Assembly (NCBI GenBank): GCA_030639395.1
Contig: DAOWCW010000036.1
Coordinates: 1 to 7,714, forward strand
DNA from: an archaeon
GTDB lineage: Archaea; Nanoarchaeota; Nanoarchaeia; Pacearchaeales; GW2011-AR1
Length of the DNA stretch: 7,714 nucleotides
Direction of reading: 5' to 3'
Notes under the pieces: model-generated
The model's input: only the letters and a program-made list of their open reading frames with translations
Databases searched by the model: none
Told to the model about the DNA's origin: nothing
Position numbers and translations under genes: made by a program
In this document: positions 1 to 4,764 of the stretch, piece after piece
Layout: each line of letters begins with the position of its first letter
How positions within the stretch are numbered: the stretch's first letter is position 1

Positions 1-78
1 TAGTTGTGAAAAGAATGCCATCCCGATTATCAGTGTTACAATTGCTTGGAAAATTAATAGTATTTTTCCCCACCTCAT
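1..78 (-). CDS. N-terminus of a membrane-anchored or secreted protein (partial, runs off left edge)
   Basis: The minus strand reads openly from an ATG at 78-76 to the window edge, giving 26 codons. The peptide begins MRWGK and continues with a hydrophobic stretch (about residues 6-24, rich in I, L, V, F, A), typical of a signal peptide or first membrane helix. The start is supported by a TATA element at 100-107 whose centre is 25.5 bp upstream of the ATG, the same spacing found for every other gene here. The function cannot be told from 26 residues. It lies downstream of ThrRS on the same strand but has its own promoter, so it is probably transcribed separately. Confidence 0.6.
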   Translation of the reverse strand, partial: MRWGKILLIFQAIVTLIIGMAFFSQL

Positions 79-99
79 TGTATTTGGAAGTTAATGTCA

Positions 100-107
100 T
101 TTATAAT
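100..107 (-). promoter_or_regulatory. TATA box for the leaderless gene starting at 78
   Basis: On the minus strand the element reads ATTATAAA. Its centre (103.5) is 25.5 bp from the A of the ATG at 78, which predicts transcription starting at the start codon. There is no Shine-Dalgarno sequence between box and ATG. Confidence 0.6.
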
Positions 108-143
108 TGTTTCTGAGATATGTCGGGGATGGGTGGTTTATAT

Positions 144-207
144 TAGATGCCTGTGTTGGATGTCGGGGGGAGGGAGAATTTTTCCCACAGATTTCATGGG
201 ATTTTTG
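144..207. repeat. Dispersed G-rich intergenic repeat, copy A
   Basis: This copy starts with tagatgcctgtgttgg (144-159), continues with G-runs (165-170 and 172-174) and a T-rich spacer, and ends in a cccacagatttcatgggatt-like segment (185-204). The same order of modules recurs at 3292-3440 and 4088-4164. It sits between the ThrRS stop codon and the promoter of the next minus-strand gene. There is no coding potential with archaeal promoter support in this stretch. Confidence 0.6.
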
Positions 208-213
208 TTTTGT

Positions 214-1932
214 CTATAATATTTTAGAAGAGATTTCGGATTTGATTTTTTCTTTGAATTCTTTTAGTGTCATTGTTATTATTTCTTTTGAGTCTCGTTT
301 TTTTACGGCGATTTTATCGTCTTTCATTTCTTTTTCTCCGACTGTTACTAAGTAATTGAATCTTTGGATCTGTGCTTCTCTTGCTTTTTTACCCATTGAT
401 TCAGACTTGTCGTTTAGCTCTACTTGAAATCCTTCTTGGAATAGATCGTCTGAGATTTTTTTGGCGTAATCTTTTGCATCATCATTCAGTGTCATAATTT
501 TTATTTGGTTTGGAGAAAGCCATAGCGGGAATTTTCCGTCGAGATGCTCTGTGATTATTCCGATAAATCTTTCTAAGGAGCCATAAATTACTCTGTGGAG
601 CATGATTGGTTTTTGTGAGGTGTTGTTTTCGTCTTGGTAAGTTAGGTCGAATCTTTCTGGAAGTGCCATGTCGAGTTGGATTGTTGAGCATTGCCATGTT
701 CTATTTAGGGAGTCTTTTAAATGGAAGTCGATTTTTGGTCCGTAGAATGCTCCGTCGCCTTCGTTGATTTCGTATTTCATTTTGGATTTTTTCAGGATTT
801 TTTCAAGAGATTTTTCTGCTATGTCCCATATTTTTTCTGAGCCTACTCTTTTTTCTGGTCTTGTTGAAAGTTCTACATGATCGAATTCTAGTCCGAATTG
901 GTTGAATGTTTTGTTGATTAGGTTGATGATTTTTTCTACTTCAGATTCAAGTTGATCTTCTGTGCAGAATATATGGGCGTCGTCTTGTGTGAATTGTATT
1001 ACTCTGAAAAGTCCTCCTAGTGTTCCTGAGAGTTCGACTCTGTGGACTATTCCGATTTCGCCGACTCTTAATGGAAAGTCTTTGTATGTTTTTGGAGATG
1101 TTTTATAGACTAGCATTCCGCCTGGACAGTTCATTGGTTTTACTAAAAAGTCTCGTTTTTCGTATTCTGTTTTGAAATTGTTTTCTGCGAATTTTGACCA
1201 GTGACCTGAGACTTCCCAGAGTTTTCTGTCCATGATTTGAGGAGTTGATATTTCTTCGTAGCCGTCTGTTCTGTGGAGCTCTCTCCAGAATTCGATTAGT
1301 TTGTTTTTGACGTGGAGTCCTTTTTGGTGCCAGAATACCATTCCTGGGGCTACATTATTGAAGCTCCATAGGTCCATTTTGCTTCCGATTATTCTGTGAT
1401 CGTTTTCTGCAAGTTTGGATGTGTCGAGTTTTGCTTTTGATATTTGTCTTAGGAGTTTTTTTATTTGTTCAGAAGAAAGGTCTTCTGTTTCATTTGATTG
1501 GATTGTAAATTCTCTAGATAATTCTGATAAAGGGTGTCCTTTGACTTTTAGTTCAAATGTTTTATAGTAGCCGAATGGAGCGAGGATTATGTTTAGATTG
1601 TTTTCGCTGACAGATGGGGATTGGAGTTGTTTTGCTGTTTCGTTTAGGATTTCAATTGCTGTTTCTGGGGAACCTAGATTACTTGAGAGATGTGCGTATG
1701 GATAGAGGACTATGGTTTCGGTTTTTACGTCGGTTGCGATTTTTTTGATTGATTCTATTAATTGTGGTATTGATTTTTTTGTGTCTGATTTTTCTACTGC
1801 TATTAGGACAACTAAGCAATCTGTTGCTTCGCCTTCTTGGGTTTGGTTGGGTGCGATTTCGTCGATTGTTTTTAATGCTTTTTTTAATGCTTTGAATTTA
1901 ATGTAATCGCAATGTAAGTTTAAGGTTTTCAT
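214..1932 (-). CDS. thrS: Threonyl-tRNA synthetase, archaeal type with N-terminal editing domain
   Basis: Charges tRNA-Thr with threonine in the cytoplasm and removes mischarged serine. Residues 1-145 form the archaea-specific D-aminoacyl-tRNA-deacylase-like editing domain, with HCDYIKF (7-13), YPYAHLSS (77-84), APFGYYKTF (118-126) and KGHPLSELSR (131-140). There is no bacterial TGS or N2 domain. The class II catalytic core follows, with MNCPGG (267-272), motif 2 around HRVE (297-300) and GLFRVIQF (307-314), and motif 3 around GSLERFIG (451-458). The three family zinc ligands are visible as C269, H320 and H446. The anticodon-binding domain covers about 475-565. At 572 residues it is somewhat shorter than typical archaeal ThrRS, but no motif is missing. 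The start is fixed by a TATA box at 1954-1961, 25.5 bp upstream. It is divergent from the KaiC-like gene. Confidence 0.97.
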   Translation of the reverse strand: MKTLNLHCDYIKFKALKKALKTIDEIAPNQTQEGEATDCLVVLIAVEKSDTKKSIPQLIESIKKIATDVKTETIVLYPYAHLSSNLGSPETAIEILNETAKQLQSPSVSENNLNIILAPFGYYKTFELKVKGHPLSELSREFTIQSNETEDLSSEQIKKLLRQISKAKLDTSKLAENDHRIIGSKMDLWSFNNVAPGMVFWHQKGLHVKNKLIEFWRELHRTDGYEEISTPQIMDRKLWEVSGHWSKFAENNFKTEYEKRDFLVKPMNCPGGMLVYKTSPKTYKDFPLRVGEIGIVHRVELSGTLGGLFRVIQFTQDDAHIFCTEDQLESEVEKIINLINKTFNQFGLEFDHVELSTRPEKRVGSEKIWDIAEKSLEKILKKSKMKYEINEGDGAFYGPKIDFHLKDSLNRTWQCSTIQLDMALPERFDLTYQDENNTSQKPIMLHRVIYGSLERFIGIITEHLDGKFPLWLSPNQIKIMTLNDDAKDYAKKISDDLFQEGFQVELNDKSESMGKKAREAQIQRFNYLVTVGEKEMKDDKIAVKKRDSKEIITMTLKEFKEKIKSEISSKIL

Positions 1933-1953
1933 AATGAATAGAAAAAAGGAGAA

Positions 1954-1961
1954 TTTATAAA
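1954..1961. promoter_or_regulatory. Palindromic TATA box shared by two divergent leaderless genes
   Basis: TTTATAAA is its own reverse complement. Its centre (1957.5) is 25.5 bp from the ATG of ThrRS (A at 1932, minus) and 25.5 bp from the ATG of the KaiC-like ATPase (A at 1983, plus). No other TATA-like element lies at the archaeal distance from either start. One box therefore appears to serve both genes, presumably with orientation set by the flanking BRE. The flank read for the plus gene is purine-rich (gaaaaaaggagaa). Confidence 0.8.
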
Positions 1962-1982
1962 GATTTATGCTGTTGGTGTTTT

Positions 1983-2798
1983 ATGAATGGGGTGATTGAT
2001 CGATGTCCGACGGGGGTTGTTGGATTTGATAAGTTGTGTGATGGTGGTTTTGTTAGAAATAGTGATAATTTGATTATTGGTGGTCCGGGTTCGGGGAAGA
2101 GTACTTTTTTGTTGCAGTTTCTTTGGAATGGTGTGATGCAGTTTGGGGAAAATGGTTTATATTGTAGTTTTGAGCCTGATGTCGTTGATACTTTGAATGA
2201 TTCGATGGCGCATGGTTGGGATTTCGCGAAGTTGAGCGAGGAAGGGAAGATGAAATTTATGAGGTTTGCACCACAGACTTCGATTGAAGAATTAAAGAAG
2301 GAGTTGACAAAGATGATTTCTAATAATAATGTGAGGAGGATTTGTTTTGATCCGGTTTCGGTTTTGGCTTTGAATTTGAGTGAACAGGGGAAGATTAGGC
2401 AGACTATTTTTGAGTTGTCGAGTTTAATGAAGAGGTTGAAAGTGACAACGGTTTTTGCTGATGAGAGTTTAGAGGGTGAGATGAATTGGACTAGTGGCGA
2501 GGAGTGGACGAAGACTGATATTTTGAGGTTTTTGAGTGATTCGGTTAGTATTTTTTATGAGTCTCCTATTGCTGGGGTTGGTGACAGGGCAGTTAGAATT
2601 GCGAAGATGAGGAGAACGGCACATGAGAGGGCGGCTGTTGGGATGACGATTAGGGATAGTGGGGTTGAGGTTTTTGGGAAGAAAGGAGAGAGAGTTGCTG
2701 AGAAAGTTGTGGCACCTAACGTTGATTCTGATATTGTGCCTAAGGTTGTGACTCCGGTATCTAGGGTGGGTGTTGTTGGTTCTAATGTTGTTACTTGA
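1983..2798 (+). CDS. KaiC/RecA-superfamily ATPase, single domain
   Basis: A RecA-fold ATPase of the KaiC-like/RadA-like group (COG0467 type) that is widespread in archaea, where members act in signalling or as assembly ATPases. The exact role here is unknown. It opens with the family pattern TGVVGFDKLCDGGF (10-23), then Walker A GGPGSGKST (33-41, Lys39). An acidic residue after strand 2 lies in CSFEPD (61-66, Glu64 as candidate catalytic base), and Walker B is in RRICFD (118-123, Asp123). The terminal strands carry KMRRTAHE (208-215), which resembles the KMRG...H motif of KaiC-like proteins. The 271-residue length fits one KaiC domain. The last 35 residues or so are a V/P/S-rich low-complexity tail. 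The gene is divergent from ThrRS through a shared TATA box. The next plus-strand gene has its own promoter, so this is not an operon. Confidence 0.88.
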   Translation: MNGVIDRCPTGVVGFDKLCDGGFVRNSDNLIIGGPGSGKSTFLLQFLWNGVMQFGENGLYCSFEPDVVDTLNDSMAHGWDFAKLSEEGKMKFMRFAPQTSIEELKKELTKMISNNNVRRICFDPVSVLALNLSEQGKIRQTIFELSSLMKRLKVTTVFADESLEGEMNWTSGEEWTKTDILRFLSDSVSIFYESPIAGVGDRAVRIAKMRRTAHERAAVGMTIRDSGVEVFGKKGERVAEKVVAPNVDSDIVPKVVTPVSRVGVVGSNVVT

Positions 2799-2819
2799 TA
2801 ATAGTTGCAAAACGAAAGG

Positions 2820-2827
2820 TTTATATA
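2820..2827 (+). promoter_or_regulatory. TATA box for the gene starting at 2849
   Basis: TTTATATA is centred at 2823.5, exactly 25.5 bp before the ATG at 2849. It lies only 7 bp before the alternative in-frame ATG at 2834, so a transcript made from it cannot contain that upstream codon. This decides the start. Confidence 0.75.
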
Positions 2828-2848
2828 GGTTGAATGATTGGTGTTGTT

Positions 2849-3229
2849 ATGAAAAATATATGCTTAACTGATTACAACACTTCGAAGACAAAAATCAGGC
2901 AGAAGGCAAGGCGAAGAAATTTTACCAAGGGTTTGACTCGTGTTGTAGCTAGTGCTGCTGTGGTTGCGACTTTGGTTGGATTGTCAAATTATTTTGATGG
3001 TGCTGTTCGTGACAAAAATATGAAAGCTGTGGAGGATGCGTCTTGTTCTTGGGAGGAAGTTGTTGCTAATGAGAGTTCTAGTTATGGTGGATGGACTAAT
3101 GAAGCTATAAAATATAATGATTTGGGAACTAGTGTTGGAATTGGCGGGATTTATAATCTTATAAGTATGGAAAATGGGGATAGAAAAGTGGTTCCGGGAC
3201 AAACATATAGAGTTCCTGATTGCGATTAA
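2849..3229 (+). CDS. Small membrane-anchored protein with LysM-like C-terminus
   Basis: A 126-residue protein that I do not recognise as a whole. It has a strongly basic N-terminal segment (residues 12-31, rich in K and R), one hydrophobic helix (about 31-48), and an outside-facing tail of about 75 residues. By the positive-inside rule the N-terminus should be cytoplasmic. The tail has two cysteines, C66 and C125, which could form a disulfide. Its end, with ENGD (108-111) followed by VVPGQTYRVP (114-123), resembles the second half of a LysM carbohydrate-binding domain (N-G ... PGQ-x-hxIP), but the first half is degenerate. I chose the ATG at 2849 over 2834 because the TATA box sits 25.5 bp before 2849 and too close to 2834. 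The gene is followed by a 15-bp sequence also found in the end of TrpRS. Confidence 0.65.
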   Translation: MKNICLTDYNTSKTKIRQKARRRNFTKGLTRVVASAAVVATLVGLSNYFDGAVRDKNMKAVEDASCSWEEVVANESSSYGGWTNEAIKYNDLGTSVGIGGIYNLISMENGDRKVVPGQTYRVPDCD

Positions 3230-3235
3230 TTTTTG

Positions 3236-3250
3236 TAGATAAATTTGTTA
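3236..3250. repeat. 15-bp sequence identical to the 3' end of the TrpRS gene
   Basis: tagataaatttgtta occurs here and at 4775-4789, where it encodes the last residues of TrpRS on the minus strand. A related, imperfect copy lies at 4068-4089 (gttaag, then gataaatta). Each copy sits just downstream of one of the three small plus-strand genes, which suggests leftover flanks from segmental duplication. Confidence 0.45.
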
Positions 3251-3370
3251 GAACTATGTTATGTCGGATATTAGGGTTAGATGTCTAGTTTGGATGCCTG
3301 TATTAGGTGTTGGGGGGTCGGTGGTTGGTGGTCGGTAGTCGGGGAGATTGGGGGAGGGGGAAAATTTAGC

Positions 3371-3439
3371 CACGGGATTACACGGGATTACACGGGATTG
3401 GGGGAGGGGGAGATTTGGCCACGAGATTGCACGGGATTT
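3371..3439. repeat. 10-bp direct repeats, cacgggatta type
   Basis: Three head-to-tail copies, cacgggatta, cacgggatta and cacgggattg, occupy 3371-3400. Two more, cacgagattg and cacgggattt, lie at 3420-3439 in the second 50-bp unit. A period of 10 bp places every copy on nearly the same face of the DNA helix. Related single or double units occur in copies A (near 187-204) and C (near 4150). Confidence 0.7.
3374..3410 (+). other. G-quadruplex-forming motif
   Basis: Five G-runs follow one another: GGG (3374-3376), GGG (3384-3386), GGG (3394-3396), GGGGG (3400-3404) and GGGGG (3406-3410). The loops are 7, 7, 3 and 1 nt. The last four runs satisfy the usual G3+N1-7 rule. The G-rich strand is the coding strand of the downstream gene. 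It lies about 63 bp before the TATA box of that gene. Confidence 0.6.
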
Positions 3440-3472
3440 TGGAGTTGGATGTATTTTTTTGGTAAGATTAAG

Positions 3473-3480
3473 TTTAAATA
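3473..3480 (+). promoter_or_regulatory. TATA box for the secreted protein gene at 3502
   Basis: TTTAAATA is centred at 3476.5, 25.5 bp before the ATG at 3502. The surrounding sequence, from about 3465 into the start codon, is almost identical to that before 4218, so the promoter was duplicated together with the gene. Confidence 0.75.
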
Positions 3481-3501
3481 GTTTGGACTTGTTATTTTGT
3501 T

Positions 3502-3996
3502 ATGATTATTAATGTTGAGAAGAGGCATGTTTTTTTGATTGTTGGGGTGTTGGTTTTTTTTGGTGGGTTGTTTTTTGTTAATGCTTTTGGTACTTCTGAT
3601 CCTGCGACTCTTGGACATAGCTCTGCTGAAATTATTGTGGATGATGCTTTTTGTAATAGGATTACGGGGCATGGGTGTGGGGTTGATATAGATACAGATA
3701 CTAATGTGGTAACGGAATGCTTGGATAATGAGTTTCTTGATGGTGATGGAAGTTGTTTGACGGCTGAGGAGATTGTTGGTGTGGCTGGGGTAGGTGTAAA
3801 TCTAGCTATTTATTCTGGTCTTGGATGCCATGATTGTCCGTGTGGAACTCGTAATAGTCTAGATAGAATAACTGTTTTTTGCGAAATAGCATGTGATGAA
3901 GCAGGCGAAATAACAGTTTGTAATGCACTTAGTCCTGTGTGTAGTTTTGATGGATCATCAAAAAGTTGGAAAATGCATTGTGTAGAAAGTGCGTAG
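3502..3996 (+). CDS. Secreted cysteine-rich protein, constant N-terminus and variable C-terminus, paralogue 1
   Basis: A 164-residue protein of unknown function. Residues 1-9 are charged (EKRH) and 10-28 form a hydrophobic signal peptide with a plausible cleavage site after VNA (26-28). A hydrophilic stem follows with GHSSAEI (38-44), CNRITGHGCG (51-60) and a DGDGS loop (80-84). That loop recalls a calcium-binding EF-hand turn but lacks its first acidic ligand. Up to about residue 96 it matches the protein at 4218-4676 closely; beyond that the two diverge. There are 12 cysteines, 8 of them in the variable part, pointing to a disulfide-bonded domain outside the membrane. The C-terminal AGEI (134-137) and WKMHC (156-160) faintly recall the C-x-x-G ... 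W-x-x-x-C pattern of dermatopontin-like domains, which is speculative. The base composition of the variable part differs from that of the constant part. Confidence 0.75.
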   Translation: MIINVEKRHVFLIVGVLVFFGGLFFVNAFGTSDPATLGHSSAEIIVDDAFCNRITGHGCGVDIDTDTNVVTECLDNEFLDGDGSCLTAEEIVGVAGVGVNLAIYSGLGCHDCPCGTRNSLDRITVFCEIACDEAGEITVCNALSPVCSFDGSSKSWKMHCVESA

Positions 3997-4038
3997 GAAA
4001 ATAAAATACTTATAGAAATATTGTTTATTTGTTATTTG

Positions 4039-4057
4039 TCATTTTTAGTGTGATTAT
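4039..4057 (+). terminator. Conserved T-rich element downstream of paralogue 1, possible terminator
   Basis: tcatttttagtgtgattat lies 43 bp after the stop codon at 3996. The identical 19-mer lies 47 bp after the stop codon at 4676 (4723-4741). A run of five T on the coding strand is compatible with archaeal U-tract termination, but there is no hairpin. Conservation may simply reflect the duplication. Confidence 0.3.
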
Positions 4058-4087
4058 TTGAGCAACCGTTAAGTTTTGTGGATAAAT

Positions 4088-4164
4088 TAGATGCCTGTAT
4101 TGGGGGTTAGAGGTCAGATGTCAGGGGCTGGGAAGGGGAAAATTTAGTCACGGTATTTTGGAGT
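4088..4164. repeat. Dispersed G-rich intergenic repeat, copy C
   Basis: Begins with tagatgcctgtattgg (4088-4103) and has G-runs at 4102-4106, 4124-4127, 4130-4132 and 4135-4138. It then has a gaaaatttagtcacgg segment (4138-4153) and ends with attttggagttgg, which is shared with the end of copy B. It contains one degenerate cac-type unit instead of the tandem 10-mers. The G-runs could form a quadruplex only with one long (17-nt) loop. Confidence 0.6.
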
Positions 4165-4188
4165 TGGGAGATTTTTAGTTAGATTAAG

Positions 4189-4196
4189 TTTAAATA
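4189..4196 (+). promoter_or_regulatory. TATA box for the secreted protein gene at 4218
   Basis: TTTAAATA is centred at 4192.5, 25.5 bp before the ATG at 4218. The sequence from gattaag (4182) into the start codon is the same as that before 3502 apart from one base (ggattt instead of ggactt). Confidence 0.75.
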
Positions 4197-4217
4197 GTTT
4201 GGATTTGTTATTTTGTT

Positions 4218-4676
4218 ATGATTGTTAATATTGAGAAGAGGCATGTTTTTTTGATTGTTGGGGTGTTGGTTTTTTTTGGTGGGTTGTTTTTTGTTAATGC
4301 TTTTGGTGGGGATAGTCCTGTTGTTATGGGGCATTCTTCTGGGGAGATTGTTGTGGATGATGCTTTTTGCAATAGGATTACGGGGCATGGGTGTGGGGTT
4401 GATAATAATGTGGTAACGGAATGTTTGGATGATGAGTTTCTTGATGGTGATGGGAGTTGTTTGACGGCTGAGGAGATTGTTGGTGTGGCTGGAGGAGGTG
4501 TTATACTAAGTAATTGTTATTGGACAACTAGATATAGTCCAGCAAATACAGTAAGTGTTACTTATAGTAGAAATGAATGTCAGGCGGGAGAAATTATGGT
4601 TGGCATAGAGGAAGAACATTCAGCTTCTAATTATTATCACCACAAAGTGGTATCGATTAAATGTTGCGATATTTAA
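4218..4676 (+). CDS. Secreted cysteine-rich protein, constant N-terminus and variable C-terminus, paralogue 2
   Basis: A 152-residue tandem paralogue of the protein at 3502-3996, offset by 716 bp. The signal peptide (residues 5-30) is identical in protein and in nearly every base. Residues 31-43 differ, 46-61 are identical, and four codons of the first copy (around DIDT) are missing. Identity resumes through the DGDGS loop to GVAG (about residue 92) and then stops. The remaining 60 residues are different from copy 1, with W102, C100, C121, C149 and C150. The end, CQAGEIMVGIEEEH (121-134) followed by IKCC (147-150), resembles C-x-x-G-x-hhxG ... CC ends of secreted disulfide domains such as dermatopontin-like folds. 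The stem cysteines C51, C59, C69 and C81 are kept in both copies. Probably a cell-surface or released protein. It is convergent with TrpRS. Confidence 0.75.
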   Translation: MIVNIEKRHVFLIVGVLVFFGGLFFVNAFGGDSPVVMGHSSGEIVVDDAFCNRITGHGCGVDNNVVTECLDDEFLDGDGSCLTAEEIVGVAGGGVILSNCYWTTRYSPANTVSVTYSRNECQAGEIMVGIEEEHSASNYYHHKVVSIKCCDI

Positions 4677-4722
4677 TTATTTTTAATTTAGAGTTATTGG
4701 GATTTGGTTTGTTTGACATTTA

Positions 4723-4741
4723 TCATTTTTAGTGTGATTAT
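4723..4741 (+). terminator. Conserved T-rich element downstream of paralogue 2, possible terminator
   Basis: Identical 19-mer to 4039-4057, at nearly the same distance from the stop codon. It lies between two convergent genes and contains a T5 run on the plus strand. Its role as a terminator is a guess based on position and conservation. Confidence 0.3.
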
Positions 4742-4764
4742 ATTTGTTGATTTAGGTCGTACTG

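Larger units (their letters stand above)
3292..3440. repeat. Dispersed G-rich intergenic repeat, copy B, internally duplicated with a 50-bp period
   Basis: It starts with ggatgcctgtattagg (3292-3307), matching copies A (144) and C (4088). A G-rich tract follows. A unit of gattgggggaggggg, an A/T-rich spacer and a ccac-gggatt block then occurs twice, beginning at 3346 and 3396, so the period is 50 bp. The second unit has small changes (acgagattgcacgggatttt). The 272-bp gap between genes (3230-3501) holds this repeat, the preceding TrpRS-end-like 15-mer and the promoter at 3473. An open frame spanning 3281-3481 is repeat sequence and lacks a TATA box at the window's standard spacing. Confidence 0.7.

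Noticed and set aside
107..355. Open frame on the plus strand beginning near 107
   Set aside because: It runs through the dispersed repeat and then antisense to the end of ThrRS, and it has no TATA box at the standard spacing. The box at 100-107 serves the minus-strand gene.
3371..3440. Possible CRISPR array
   Set aside because: The repeats are only 10 bp with no spacers between the tandem copies, and the 50-bp unit is duplicated only once. No cas genes are present.
3281..3481. Plus-strand open frame encoding a W/G-rich 66-residue peptide
   Set aside because: It is a translation of the G-rich and 10-bp repeats, with no promoter at the expected distance, and it overlaps the promoter of the next gene.
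3502..4676. Type IV pilin interpretation of the two secreted proteins
   Set aside because: There is no clear class III prepilin cleavage motif (Gly/Ala before a hydrophobic stretch starting with the mature protein). The VNA site after the hydrophobic segment fits an ordinary signal peptide better.
3502..4676. EF-hand calcium site at the DGDGS loop
   Set aside because: The first acidic ligand of the loop is replaced by Phe in both copies and there is no paired hand, so calcium binding is not supported.
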